64,000 nucleotides of DNA, from positions 62,001 to 126,000 of the forward strand of contig CAZVGO010000028.1 in the NCBI GenBank assembly GCA_964626755.1, read 5' to 3'. The DNA is from JACDAV01 sp964626755 (lineage in GTDB: Bacteria > Chloroflexota > Limnocylindria > Limnocylindrales > CSP1-4). The notes under the pieces were generated by a model. The model did no database searches and was not told where the DNA came from. It worked only from the letters and a program-made list of their open reading frames with translations. Positions 8,957 to 18,800 of this stretch are shown piece by piece. A program made the position numbers and the translations under genes. Position 1 is the stretch's first letter; the number at the start of each line of letters is the position of its first letter.

Positions 8957-9850
8957 ATGCCGGATCCGGCGAGCCTCGTGGGAGCCCCGACGCGGCGTCG
9001 CGCCGGCGTCTTTCGGCGTGCCCTCCGGCGCGAGGCGTCCCGATTGAGGGACCGGCGGCGGATCGCGGCGATGGCAATCCTCATCGTCGTGTTCGGGGTC
9101 GTGGCCGCCGGGCTCGCCGCCCGCGGTGAGCTCAGCGGCGCGGACGCCCGGGCGTACTGGGCAGGGGTCCGGATCTGGCTGAGCGGCGGGGATCCATACC
9201 ACCCGACCGGCCCGTTCCTCCCCTACGTCTATGCCCCCTGGATGCTCCCCCTCTTCACGCCGTGGGCGCTCCTGCCGTGGGACGTCGCGTGGGTCGTCTG
9301 GCGAGGAGCCACGATCCTCCTGCTGCTCTGGACCATCGACTGGGCATATCGCCGCCGGCCGCTCGAAACGGCGCTCATCGCCGTGTTCCTCGCCTTCCCG
9401 GTCGCGGCCAACCTCGACACCGGCAACGTCACGCTGCTCCTCGCGCTCGCGGTCTGGTACGCGCAGTTCAGCAGGCCGCGGCTGGCCGGGCTGTTGTGGG
9501 GCCTCGCGACGTGGATGAAGTGGGCCCCGGCGCCGCTGTGGCTCGTCCTCGCTCCGCGGGCGCGGGCGTGGGGCCTCGTCTGGCTCGGTCTCTCTGCGTT
9601 GCTCTCGCTCGCGACGCTGCCACTCACGATCGTCCAGTTCCAGGCGCTGTTCGGGTTCGGGGCGCGGCCGATCCGGCTCGACTACCTCGTGCTGCTCTGG
9701 CCGCTGGTGCCGTACCTGTGGCGACGCGAGGAGCCGCTCGGGTTCCTGCGGCCGTCGGCCTGGCGAGCGTTCGCGGGCCGGGTACGTGAGGCGGTCGCCC
9801 GGCGGGAGGTTTCCGACCGGGTCCGCGCCTTCCTCGGCCTGGGCGCCTGA
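8957..9850 (+). CDS. GT87 (DUF2029) family membrane glycosyltransferase
   Basis: 297 aa with 7-8 hydrophobic segments. GADARAYWAGVRIWLSGGDPYHPTG is typical of the first periplasmic loop of GT87/DUF2029 polyprenyl-phosphate mannosyltransferases, with the acidic residue expected for catalysis. NLDTGNVTLLLALAVW and GLATWMKWAPAPL also match the family. It is shorter than many members (about 400 aa). The start is uncertain: ATG 8957 is used; an in-frame GTG at 8882 would add 25 residues. A cell-envelope glycan role is likely, the acceptor unknown. It is divergent from the antiporter gene (256 bases between starts, nothing recognised there) and convergent with the MFS gene three bases downstream. 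Confidence 0.75.
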   Translation: MPDPASLVGAPTRRRAGVFRRALRREASRLRDRRRIAAMAILIVVFGVVAAGLAARGELSGADARAYWAGVRIWLSGGDPYHPTGPFLPYVYAPWMLPLFTPWALLPWDVAWVVWRGATILLLLWTIDWAYRRRPLETALIAVFLAFPVAANLDTGNVTLLLALAVWYAQFSRPRLAGLLWGLATWMKWAPAPLWLVLAPRARAWGLVWLGLSALLSLATLPLTIVQFQALFGFGARPIRLDYLVLLWPLVPYLWRREEPLGFLRPSAWRAFAGRVREAVARREVSDRVRAFLGLGA

Positions 9851-9853
9851 GCG

Positions 9854-11221
9854 TCAGGCGGGGGCGTCCCGCGCAGCCCGCGGCGGCTCTACCACCGGAC
9901 GGAAGAGGATGAGCGCGACGCCGTAGAGCGCGACACCGGTGAGGAACGCGACGCGCGGACCAACGTCCAGCGAGCCTGTCGACGTGTTCACGGCGTCGAT
10001 GATCAGGCCGCCGACCGCGACGGACAGCGGGGTCGAGGCACCGGTCGCGACGTTCGAAAGGCCCATGTACCGCCCCGCGTCGGCCTTCGGGATGATGTCG
10101 GTCATCAGGGCCCAGTCGACCGACAGGAACATTCCGGCAGACCCCCCAAAGAGCGCGGCACCGACGAGGGCGAAGTCGACCGTCGGGGCGAGGGCCACGA
10201 TCGTCACCCCGACCGCCCCGATCGCGCAGGCGGCGTAGATCACCGGTTTTCGGCCGATTCGGTCGGAGGCGCGCGCGGCCGGGATGATCGCAATGACATT
10301 GGCGACGATGACCACGACCAGCATCGCGAGGTAGAGCTGGTTGGCGGCGGCCTGGCCGAGGCGGTGGGTGAACTCGAGGTAGACCAGCGCGAGATTGACG
10401 AGGATGCCGCCGCCCATGAGGAAGAACAGGCGCGAAGCGACGAGGTAGACGTACGAGCGCTCCTTGAGGATGTCGGTCGCCCACGCCTCGCGGGCGATCC
10501 TCCCCCAGGACCTCCCGCCGCGCGGCTTGGGTGGCTGCCCCTCGCCCACGTTGCGGACCACGCTGACCATCGTCACGAGCTCGACGACGGCGATCGCGAT
10601 CAGCGCGAGCGGCAGGTAGTCGGCCGGCGGGCGGCCTTCCAGCGTGGCCGCGGCGCGCTCGGCGGCCGTGAGGCTGGCCGCGAGCGAGGCAATTCCAAAG
10701 CCGATGACGTTGCCGAGGATCTGCATGAGGCCGACCATCGCGCTGGCCAGGCCGACCTGCCGGCTCGGCACGAGGTCCGGCACATACCCCTGGAATGGGC
10801 CGCGCGCGATGTTCGTGCTGAACGCCAGAAGGACGACGAAGGCCGCAATTGCGAGGAGCGTGTTCGAGTAGGCGATCCCGAGGAGGAAAACGACGTCGAG
10901 CAGTGAGCCGATGACGATCCACGGCTTGCGCCGGCCCCAGCGACTCACCGTGTAGTCGCTGATCGCCCCGACCGTCGGCTGGATGATGATCCCGACGATC
11001 GCCCCACCCACGCCGACGAGGAAGAGCGTTCGACCCACTTCGAGCGCGGGAACCCAGCCCTCGTACAGGATCCGGTTCTGGACGACGAGGCCGACGGCGG
11101 CGTCGATCGCGGTCAGGCCCAGCCAGTAGGCGGAGATCCGGGCGAGGTGGGCGAAGGGCAGCGCCGCGGTGGGTCTGCCGCGGGCATCCGTGCCGTCGAG
11201 GACGGCCGCTTGGGTTGTCAG
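9854..11221 (-). CDS. MFS transporter, SLC45/GPH-like sugar type, probable CTG start
   Basis: About 455 aa if started at CTG 11221. The conventional GTG at 11038 would remove the first transmembrane helix. Upstream of that GTG the frame stays open and encodes ARGRPTAALPFAHLARISAYWLGL, which aligns with QGRPTTLLPRRQLLAMSAYWLGL in the paralogue at 11796-13142. There is no in-frame ATG, GTG or TTG in that stretch, but CTG 11221 has GAGGAGGG just upstream. The loop 2-3 signature SDYTVSRWGRRKPW is like sucrose/disaccharide carriers of the SLC45 and GPH groups. Substrate unknown; probably proton-linked sugar transport. It is followed convergently by the GT87 gene. Confidence 0.8.
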   Translation of the reverse strand: MTTQAAVLDGTDARGRPTAALPFAHLARISAYWLGLTAIDAAVGLVVQNRILYEGWVPALEVGRTLFLVGVGGAIVGIIIQPTVGAISDYTVSRWGRRKPWIVIGSLLDVVFLLGIAYSNTLLAIAAFVVLLAFSTNIARGPFQGYVPDLVPSRQVGLASAMVGLMQILGNVIGFGIASLAASLTAAERAAATLEGRPPADYLPLALIAIAVVELVTMVSVVRNVGEGQPPKPRGGRSWGRIAREAWATDILKERSYVYLVASRLFFLMGGGILVNLALVYLEFTHRLGQAAANQLYLAMLVVVIVANVIAIIPAARASDRIGRKPVIYAACAIGAVGVTIVALAPTVDFALVGAALFGGSAGMFLSVDWALMTDIIPKADAGRYMGLSNVATGASTPLSVAVGGLIIDAVNTSTGSLDVGPRVAFLTGVALYGVALILFRPVVEPPRAARDAPA

Positions 11222-11240
11222 GGTGGGGCCCTCCTCGTTC

Positions 11241-11771
11241 CTACGGCGTGATCGAATTCGCGCATTGCCGGTTGGACCCGTCGGCCGCGCCCAATCCGGC
11301 CGCGCGACCGGACTCGATCATCGCGAACCAGGCTTCAAGCCCACCCGCCTGCTCGAAGGCGGCCTGTGGATCGACGGCATTCGGCACGCTCTTCGCGACC
11401 GCGAGCTTCGCGGCAGTGCCGACTTCAAAGGCAGCGAGCACCCGGTCGAACTCGACCATCATGGCGGTCCGCGGCGCCCATCCGCGGGCAACGGCGGCCT
11501 GCTCGCGGGCAGCCTTCAGCTCCCTGGCCATCTCAGCCGCCGCCCGCTCCGCGGACGCCACATCGCCGGCCGTCATCGCCGCGTCCAATGCACGGCTGAG
11601 GTCCGAGCCGTTCCCGGTGTCCGGGTTGCCAACCGCCCGGAACAGTCCGTCCCACGCCGCGCAGGCCGCGACGAAATACTCCTCGTACGACGAGGCCAGG
11701 CGGGGTTGCGGCGCGCAGGCCGCCGCTGCAACCGCCACGATCAGCACAACCGCGACACAACGCAGGCGCAA
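11241..11771 (-). CDS. Small lipoprotein of unknown function
   Basis: 176 aa. A signal peptide (RLRCVAVVLIVAVAAAAC) ends in a lipobox with Cys at about residue 19, so the protein should be membrane-anchored outside the cell. The rest is Ala-rich and helical, with no recognised domain. Start is TTG 11771, supported by AAAGGAGG about seven bases upstream. It sits between two paralogous MFS genes on the same strand, 24 bases after the first and about 20 before the CTG start of the second. An accessory or binding role for the transporters is possible but is a guess. Confidence 0.75.
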   Translation of the reverse strand: MRLRCVAVVLIVAVAAAACAPQPRLASSYEEYFVAACAAWDGLFRAVGNPDTGNGSDLSRALDAAMTAGDVASAERAAAEMARELKAAREQAAVARGWAPRTAMMVEFDRVLAAFEVGTAAKLAVAKSVPNAVDPQAAFEQAGGLEAWFAMIESGRAAGLGAADGSNRQCANSITP

Positions 11772-11795
11772 TTTCTCGCCTCCTTTGCTGACGTT

Positions 11796-13142
11796 TCAGG
11801 CAGGGAGGGGAACGATGACCGCCTGCTCGCCCAGGGGCGGGTCGTCGCGTCGACGTTCGTTGACCGGTCGCAGGAGAAGCGCTCCGATGACGAGGAGCGC
11901 AACACCGAGAACGAGAGCCGACCGCGGGCCGATGCCAAGTTCCTGCTTGCCACCGATGAAGTCCATGAGGGGCCCCCCGAAGCCGGTGGCCAACACGCCC
12001 GCGGACGCGGTCGCAACGTTGCTCAACCCCATGAACCGGCCCGACGAGGCCTTCGGGATGATGTCGGTCATGAGGGCCCAATCGACGGCCAGGAAGATGC
12101 CCGCCGACACACCGTAGATTGCGACGCCGAGGTAGGCGATCGGGAGCGTCGGCGCGGCGGCCACGATCCCAATCCCTACGGCTCCGATTGCACAGCTCGC
12201 GTAGATCACCTTCTTCCGGCCGAACCTGTCGGACACCCGCGCCGCCGGAACGACCGACACGACGACACACAGGGCGATGATGGCGGAGTTGATGACAATC
12301 GCGCCCGCCGACTCCTCCTGCGAAAGGCCTTGGGAGCGCTTGAAGTAGAAGATCCCGAGATTCACGAGGATGGAGCCACCCGTCAGGATCGCGAGCCGGG
12401 AGCCGACGAGCCACAGGAAGCTTCGCTCGCGGAAGATGTCGGTGCCCCATGCTTCCCGAGCGATCGACAGCCAGGAGCGGCCCGCACGGGGTTTCGGTGT
12501 TCGGCCTTCTCGGACGCCCACGAAGACGGCGACCATCGTCGCGAGCTCGAAAACGCCGAGTGCGATCAGCCCGAGCGCGAACTGGTTCGTCGCCACAGCG
12601 ATCGCCGCGATGGCGGCTCCTGCGACATTACCGAGGATCTGGAAGAGCCCGACCAGGGCGCTCGCGAGGCCGACCTGCTGAGCTGGGACGAGGTCGGGAA
12701 CATAGCCCTGAAACGGTCCTTGTGCGAAGTTCGAACTGAACTGCAGCAGGCTGATGAACGCCGCAATCGCGAGCAGGTCGTTGGACAGCGCGATCCCGAC
12801 GAGGAAGACGACGTCGAGGACCGAGCCGATGAGGATGTACGGCTTGCGGCGTCCCCAGCGGCTGGTCGTGTAGTCGCTGATCGAGCCTATCGTCGGCTGG
12901 ACGATCATCGCGATGATCGCGCCGCCGATGGTCATCAGAAAAAGTGCCCCTCCCGCCTCTCCGGGACCGACCAGGCCGGTGAATTCCAGCCGGCCGGTGA
13001 GGATCACATTCAGGCCGATGAAGATCGAGGACAGGCCCAGCCAGTAGGCGGACATCGCGAGCAGCTGCCGGCGAGGCAGGAGCGTCGTCGGCCGGCCCTG
13101 GGCGTCCGTGACGGGTTCGGAACCCGGTGCGCTGGACTGCAT
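11796..13142 (-). CDS. MFS transporter, SLC45/GPH-like sugar type
   Basis: 448 aa, twelve predicted helices. SDYTTSRWGRRKPYILIGSVLD in the helix 2-3 loop and SDRFGRKKVIYASCA in the helix 8-9 loop are MFS signatures; FNLL-type LacY motifs are absent. It is a close paralogue of the gene at 9854-11221 (shared QGYVPDLVP and LASALVGLFQILGN), so the pair arose by tandem duplication around the lipoprotein gene. Start ATG 13142 has GAGAGGGG upstream. Sugar or glycoside uptake/export is inferred from the family only. Confidence 0.85.
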   Translation of the reverse strand: MQSSAPGSEPVTDAQGRPTTLLPRRQLLAMSAYWLGLSSIFIGLNVILTGRLEFTGLVGPGEAGGALFLMTIGGAIIAMIVQPTIGSISDYTTSRWGRRKPYILIGSVLDVVFLVGIALSNDLLAIAAFISLLQFSSNFAQGPFQGYVPDLVPAQQVGLASALVGLFQILGNVAGAAIAAIAVATNQFALGLIALGVFELATMVAVFVGVREGRTPKPRAGRSWLSIAREAWGTDIFRERSFLWLVGSRLAILTGGSILVNLGIFYFKRSQGLSQEESAGAIVINSAIIALCVVVSVVPAARVSDRFGRKKVIYASCAIGAVGIGIVAAAPTLPIAYLGVAIYGVSAGIFLAVDWALMTDIIPKASSGRFMGLSNVATASAGVLATGFGGPLMDFIGGKQELGIGPRSALVLGVALLVIGALLLRPVNERRRDDPPLGEQAVIVPLPA

Positions 13143-13234
13143 GTGACCCCTCTCTCGGATCGAGCGCGTGATGACGGAAGACGCTCGACGCGGGCCGGTG
13201 TTACGCCCCTGCTGCGGGGACAGCCGGGACCATC

Positions 13235-13951
13235 CTACGCGGCCGGGGAAGCCCTCCCGGCGGGATCGAGGGTCACGCTGCTACGGCTTCGGACGAGGCG
13301 CCGATCGGCTGCCTCGGGCGCCACGAACCTGAACAGCGAGCGATCGATTGAGTAGATCCCGGTGGACGCGACGCCGATCCGCCCGAGTCGAAACGTGAAG
13401 AGCGGGTTCTCGGTGTTGCCGGCGTAGGCATGGGGCGTGCCATCGGCGGTGAGGACCGCCAGGTTTGCCTGGCCGCCGAACGTGTCGTGAAGCGCGCACA
13501 AGAGCTGGGGCACCGGTTGTGCCTCCTGCCACGCGTCCTCGAGCCAGCGAGCGCCGACCTCCGTGTCCGCCCGGCCGTGAATCCGGCCCTGCGCGCGGTA
13601 GCGAGTACGGAGCGCGCGGGTCTCGCGGAGATCGCCGTTGTGGCTGAAGATGAACCGCCCGGCCGGGTCGGCTAACGGCTGCGTGTCCGGCAGCGTCAGC
13701 GTCGAGAGCTTCGAGGGCCGCCGGAGATGGACGAGCGCGCTCGTCGTCTCGGTGGCACCGAGGGCTTCGCGCCCTGGATCGTCGCGAAATGCGCTGAGGT
13801 TGCGGTAGCTCTCGAGCCGGCCGTTCCCCGTCAGCCAGCCGGCTCCCCAGCCGAAGCCGGCGATCCCGTACCGCTCGAGCCGCTCGGCGAACGGCCACAG
13901 CTCGTCGAGCCGGAACGGCTCCGCGGCCCGGGCAACGAAGTGCTCACACAT
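13235..13951 (-). CDS. Class II glutamine amidotransferase domain protein
   Basis: 238 aa starting MCEHFVARA, so removal of Met exposes the catalytic N-terminal Cys typical of Ntn-type class II GATases (YafJ/EgtC group). Supporting motifs: YGIAGFGWGAGWL, LVHLRRPS, FIFSHNGDLRETRAL (the NGD oxyanion motif) and GRADTEVGARWL. There is no second synthase domain, so ammonia must be used by a partner or the enzyme acts as a stand-alone amidohydrolase. Start ATG 13951. The gene is monocistronic in appearance, 32 bases upstream of the stop of the META lipoprotein gene on the same strand. Confidence 0.85.
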   Translation of the reverse strand: MCEHFVARAAEPFRLDELWPFAERLERYGIAGFGWGAGWLTGNGRLESYRNLSAFRDDPGREALGATETTSALVHLRRPSKLSTLTLPDTQPLADPAGRFIFSHNGDLRETRALRTRYRAQGRIHGRADTEVGARWLEDAWQEAQPVPQLLCALHDTFGGQANLAVLTADGTPHAYAGNTENPLFTFRLGRIGVASTGIYSIDRSLFRFVAPEAADRRLVRSRSSVTLDPAGRASPAA

Positions 13952-13983
13952 CGGCCCGGATCATACGCGGCTGCCACGTGCGA

Positions 13984-14784
13984 TCAGCGTCCGAGGACCA
14001 CCTCGCCCGCGGGACCGGACAGCACGATCGTGCCGTCGGCGCCGAGGCGACCCATCGTGACTTCGACGAGGAGGGCCCTGAGTGCCACGCGGGCGTCGAT
14101 CGGGCCGCCGTCGCAACCACCCGCCACGTCCCAGCCCACGTCGACGATGTCGAGCGCACCACCCGAGCCGAACCGGTGGTCTCCGGAGAAGCCGCATCGG
14201 CCACCGTCGATGAACCGCGCGACGAACCGCGTGTCAGTGAAGGTCACCGGGGGCAGGCCTTCGAGACCAACTACGCCGATCGCCCGAACGACCCTCCACT
14301 CGCCAGCCATTAGGGCATCCGCGAGCTGCCGGCCAGGATCGCCCGCGGGCGGTAACTGCCGCGCAAGCACGATCTCCCCGGGCACGCCGGCCAGCGTGAG
14401 CCGGTCGCCGGCCACCGACCACGCCTGGGTTGCCTCGAAGACGTTCAGGAACCGCTCCTCGAGCTGGCCCCTGGCCCCTATGCAGGCCGTCGGAGGTGGC
14501 GTGACATCGGAGATCGTCATCCGGTCACCCTGGATGGTCGCCGAGAAGAGGAAGTCGTTGCACCCGGTGGATCCATATCCGCCCGAATCGCCGCCCGAGG
14601 TGAATGTGAAGTGGGGCGCGTTCTCCGCGGGCACCGCCTGGCCGCTCACCGACGTGGCCCGCCACGCGGTCCCACTCAGGTCGAACGGGGTCGGGTCGGA
14701 GGTTGGCGGCGAGGTCGACGGCGCGGATGTCCCGCAGCCCGCTAGCGCCAGGCATATGGCAGCGACAAACGCGCGGAATCTCAT
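13984..14784 (-). CDS. META-domain lipoprotein (HslJ-like)
   Basis: 266 aa. An N-terminal signal ends in the lipobox LALAGC. A short Ser/Thr/Pro-rich linker follows, then a META-like domain (LSGTAWRATSV, GGYGSTGCNDFLFSATI, ISDVTPPPTACIG), the pattern of HslJ. A second, weaker META-like repeat covers about 165-266 (AGEWRVVRAIG, GRCGFSGDHRFG). HslJ-type proteins are linked to heat and antibiotic stress in other bacteria; the role here is unknown. The ATG overlaps the stop of the 95-aa gene as ATGA, so it is the last gene of the lhr operon. Confidence 0.85.
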   Translation of the reverse strand: MRFRAFVAAICLALAGCGTSAPSTSPPTSDPTPFDLSGTAWRATSVSGQAVPAENAPHFTFTSGGDSGGYGSTGCNDFLFSATIQGDRMTISDVTPPPTACIGARGQLEERFLNVFEATQAWSVAGDRLTLAGVPGEIVLARQLPPAGDPGRQLADALMAGEWRVVRAIGVVGLEGLPPVTFTDTRFVARFIDGGRCGFSGDHRFGSGGALDIVDVGWDVAGGCDGGPIDARVALRALLVEVTMGRLGADGTIVLSGPAGEVVLGR

Positions 14785-15068
14785 CGTGTGAATTCGCGCC
14801 GAATCTCGCGCTCGAACTCCGGAAAGTAGCGCTCGATGACCGGCAGGTCGAATTCGCGCAGGATCGACGTTCGCGGCTCGCGCTCGAGGAGGAACTCGAA
14901 CGAGCGGCGCACGAGGTCCTCCGGATCAGGGGCGTCGGGCGCGAGCCGATCGAGATCGGCCCGGGTGACGCGGACGAGATGCTCGCCGGTCCCTCGGTCG
15001 TCGGTCAGCCGGACGCGGCACTGCCACCCGTCGCCGTCGGGTCGGCAGGCCACCTCGATCTCGGTCAC
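14781..15068 (-). CDS. Conserved-looking 95-aa protein of unknown function
   Basis: 95 aa from GTG 15068, which overlaps the stop of the glycosylase gene as GTGA; its own stop overlaps the next gene as ATGA. The N-terminal half is a beta-rich segment with CRPDGDGWQCRVRLTDDRG; the C-terminal half is a charged helix pair (PEDLVRRSFEFLLEREP, then VIERYFPEFEREIRREF). I do not recognise a named family. The longer open frame upstream overlaps the glycosylase gene in another frame and is not coding. Two-sided translational coupling argues strongly that it is expressed. Confidence 0.75.
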   Translation of the reverse strand: MTEIEVACRPDGDGWQCRVRLTDDRGTGEHLVRVTRADLDRLAPDAPDPEDLVRRSFEFLLEREPRTSILREFDLPVIERYFPEFEREIRREFTR

Positions 15069-15844
15069 GCCTGGCACGCCGGGCACCAGTACGTCGTCCG
15101 CGGCAGCTCCACTGGGAGCGGCGCCGAGCGGATGAGCGTTCCGCAGCGGTGGCAGGGCCTTCCGGCTCGGCGATAGACCGCCATTGGCGTCCGGCCCGGC
15201 GCCCGACCCACGCTCTGCATGAGAAGCCGGCGAGCGGTCGCGACGAGCCGCTCGAGCGTCGCGTCGTCGAGGTCGCGGACCCGCGCAAGCGGATCGACGC
15301 GCTCGGCGAACAACGTTTCGTTCCGCCAGATGTTGCCGATCCCCGCGAGCGCGCGCTGGTCGAGGAGGGCCTGCGAGATCGTCCAGCCGGCCCTGTCCGG
15401 ATGACGGAGCCGCCGCATCACCTCGGCGGCGTGGGCCCCGGACCAGGAAGGATCGAGGAGATCCGGGCCGAGCCGGCCAAGCGACGGGTGGAGCGATTCG
15501 GTCCGCTGCTCGAACAGCTCGACGACCGGCGCGTCGAAGCACACAGCGACCGCGCCCGGTACCTCGAGCACGAGCCGTGCCCGCGACGGCGCGAGCCGCC
15601 AGCGCTCGCCGGGCCGGTACCGATGCCACGAGCCAGTCATCCGGAGATGCGTCCGCAGCTCGAGCCCGTTGTCGAACCGGACGAGGAGATTCTTGCCGCG
15701 CGCCTCGACGCCGGTCACGGTCGCGCCGACGACCCGCGCCACCTGCGGGCCGGGCATCCGCGCCCGCGCGGCCGTCACCTCGCGACCGAGGAGGTACGGA
15801 CGAAGACCCGATGCGGTCCTGTGGAGCGTGTCGCCCTCAGGCAC
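15065..15844 (-). CDS. nei: Fpg/Nei-family DNA glycosylase
   Basis: 259 aa. It starts with PEGDTLHR after Met, giving the catalytic Pro and Glu of the Fpg/Nei family. RTHLRMTGSWHRY carries the conserved Met-Thr-Gly loop, LAGIGNIWRNETLF is the helix-two-turn-helix, and the C-terminal zinc finger is CHRCG...TTYWCPACQ. The PEGDT start is closer to Nei than to MutM. It excises oxidised bases and nicks the abasic site. The GTG start lies within the last codons of lhr (8-base overlap). The lhr-nei pairing is also found in mycobacteria, which supports a joint repair role. Confidence 0.9.
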   Translation of the reverse strand: MPEGDTLHRTASGLRPYLLGREVTAARARMPGPQVARVVGATVTGVEARGKNLLVRFDNGLELRTHLRMTGSWHRYRPGERWRLAPSRARLVLEVPGAVAVCFDAPVVELFEQRTESLHPSLGRLGPDLLDPSWSGAHAAEVMRRLRHPDRAGWTISQALLDQRALAGIGNIWRNETLFAERVDPLARVRDLDDATLERLVATARRLLMQSVGRAPGRTPMAVYRRAGRPCHRCGTLIRSAPLPVELPRTTYWCPACQA

Positions 15845-18800
15845 CTCGGTTGCGCGACCGTGATCCGCTGCTCGCCGCGGCCCACGGCGTCGGTGGTGCT
15901 GGCGCGGCGCGCATCAGCAGGCCGCGGTAGCCGGCGACGAAACCGGCGTCGAGGAGCGCCTGGCGATGGGGCGACTCGGTGACCGGCTGGCCATCGATCT
16001 TCGCGATGACGAGCTCGCGGACGCGGCCGTCGACGACGAGCCCACGCAGGGCCGATGCCGCGGCCCCGGCCAGCTCCGGGTCGTCGAAGGCCGGCAGGGT
16101 CTGCAAAGACGTGCCGCCACGATCGACGTAGAGGACTGCCTCGCCGTCGACGAGCACGACGTACGCGCCCGCGGCGCGCTGGAACGGCCGCCGGTCGTCA
16201 TCGCCGCGGCGAGGCCACGAGATCGCGGCGCCGTACGGGTTCGCCGGGTCCGCGGCGGCGAGGAGATGAACCGTGCGCTCCCCGCGCGACGCGGCCGGCT
16301 CGCGGACCGCGCGCAATCGATCGATCGCCCCGGCCAGCGCGAACTGGGCGGCCCCGAGGCCCTCGACGAAATAGCCGCGCCGGATCCGGCCCGCTTCTTC
16401 GAGAGCCCGGAGGATCGGGTAAACGGCGCTGAACCCTCCATCGATCCCCTCCGACACCACTGCCTCGCGGGTCACGATGCCGTGCCGGTCGAGCAGGGCG
16501 AGCGACGCGGCATGAAGGCGCTCGGTCGCGGCAGGGCTCACGGCTTCTGTGGTCAGTAGCGACCACCGCCCCGCCGCCTCGGGCGGCCCGAGTGCAGTGA
16601 GCCGGCCCGGTCGGCGCCGGGCATCCCGGCCGGGCCGCTTCCAGCGGAGCGCCCGGAGCGGCGCGAACGTGTCGTTGGTCACTTCGCCCGCCCAGACGAG
16701 GTCCCACAGCGCGTCGAGGACTTCGCGGTCCGACCCGCCCCCGGCTGCCACGTACAGCTCGCGATAGAACGAGGCCCCCCGGCGTGCGAGGTGCTCCCGA
16801 ATGCGTTCGTGCCGCTCGCCGGCCGGCCGCTCGGCCCCGTCGGCAAGCCCGGCCGGCCGCAGCACCTCGCGGCCTGGCCGGTAGAGCGCGATCCGGCCGT
16901 CGTCGCGGCCGAGGCTCCCCCGCCCCACCCAGGCCACCTCGCCGAGGCTGCCCAGCTCGTCGAGGAGGCGCGGCTGGTAACCGGGAACGCGGATCGGCAG
17001 GATGTCGCGCTCGAGAACGGATGCGGGGATCGGCAGCCCGGCGAGCTGATCGACGACCTCCGCCAATCGCTCGAGCGCCGCGGTCCCCCGCAGTGGCGGC
17101 AGCACGTCCCTGGCCGCGGCCACGCCCTGCCAGGCCGGCAGGAACCGCGCCAGCGCCGCGGGATCGACCGGCTCGACCTCTCGGCGGAGCCGCGCCAGCG
17201 ATCGCCGGCGGAGCTGCCGCAGCACGTCCGGATCCGACCACTCTCGCTCCGAGCCGTCCGGCCGGAACTCGCCGCGGAGAATCGAGCCGGCGGCAAGCAG
17301 CCGCTCCAGCGCGTCCTCGACGATCCCGACCGGCAGCCCCCACCGCGCCGCGGGCTGAGGCGTGAGGAACGGGCCGTGTGTCCGCGCCCATCGGGCGATG
17401 AGTCCGTCAAGAGCCGCGCTCGTCGGGCCGAGGAATGCGTGCGGCACGCCCGCCGGCGGCGCGACCCCGACCGCGTCTCGGTACCGCGCCACGTCCTCGA
17501 TCGCGATCCAGCGCTCCTCGCCACCGATGCGGACGGCGACCGCACGCCGCGCCCCCGCAAGCTCGGACAACCACGCATCAGCCGCCCGCGATCCGCCTTC
17601 CACGCGCGCCGCGACCTCGTCCGCCGAGAGATCGCCCAGCCGTCGCAACAGGTCGTGAACCTGGTCGGCCGTCGTCGCTCGCCGGTCGACCGTGAGCGCC
17701 TGGAGCGAGAGCTCGAGGTCGGCGAGCGCGTCGGGATCGAGGAGCTCGCGCAGCTCCTCCTGCCCGAGGAGCTCGCGGAGGAGGTCGCGGTCCAGCGTCA
17801 GGGCGCCGGCGCGGCGCTCTGCCATGGGAGCATCGCCGTCGTACATGTAGGCGGCGATGTAGTCGAACATCAGCGAGCTGGCGAACGGCGAAGCCTTGAC
17901 CGTCTCGACGCTCTGGACGGAGATCTCTCGACTCGCGATGCCGGCGAGGATCTCGCGCAGCGCCGGCAGGTCGAACACGTCGCTCAGCACCTCGCGGTAC
18001 GTCTCGACGAGGATCGGGAAGCTGCCGTACCGGCTCGCGACCTGGAGCAAGTCCGCCGCGCGCTGCCGCTGCTGCCACAGCGGGGTCCGACTGCCGGGCC
18101 GGCGGCGCGGCAGGAGCAGGGCGCGGCCGGCGTTCTCGCGGAACCGCGCCGCGAACAGCGCGGACGAGCCGACCTGCGACACGACGAGGTCCTCGACCTC
18201 GTCGGCGTCGGGGAACAACAGCTCCTCGATCCCCTCGAGATCGCCGTCGGGCAGCCGGATCGCGATCCCGTCGTCCGACCAGATCGTCTGGACCTCCTGG
18301 CCCAGGCGCTCGCGGACGCGGGTCTCGATCGCGAGCGACCACGGGGCGTGGACGCGGGCACCGAACGGCGTGAGGATGCAGAGCCGCCAGTCGCCGAGCT
18401 CGTCGCGGAAGCGCTCGACGACGATCCGCTTGTCGGTCGGCAGCGCGCCGGCGACGTCGCGCTCCTCCTCGAGATAGGCGAGCAGGTTCTCCGCGGCGAG
18501 CTCATCGAGGTCGTGGAGCTCCTTCAGCCGATCGGCGGCCTTCGCCCGGGCTCTCGGGCCCTTTGCGAGATCCGACTCGGTCTCCCGGACGAACGCCCCG
18601 ATTGCCCGACCCAGCTCGATCGGCCGGCCGACGGCGTCGCCCTTCCAGAACGGCAGCTTGCCGGGGACGCCCGGCGCGGGCTCGACGAGCACCCGGTCCT
18701 GGGTGATCTCGGCGATCCGCCAGCTGCTCGCGCCGAGAACGATGACGTCGCCGTGCATCCCCGCGCGGAGCTCGTAGACCATCTCTTCGTCGAGCTCGCC

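Noticed and set aside
11169..13355. 728-aa open frame on the plus strand
   Set aside because: Antisense to the lipoprotein and MFS genes, whose signal peptide and membrane helices are clearly real.
14781..15629. 282-aa reading of the 95-aa gene
   Set aside because: Only the last 95 residues look like protein; the rest overlaps the Fpg/Nei gene out of frame. The GTG at 15068 with a GTGA overlap is the better start.
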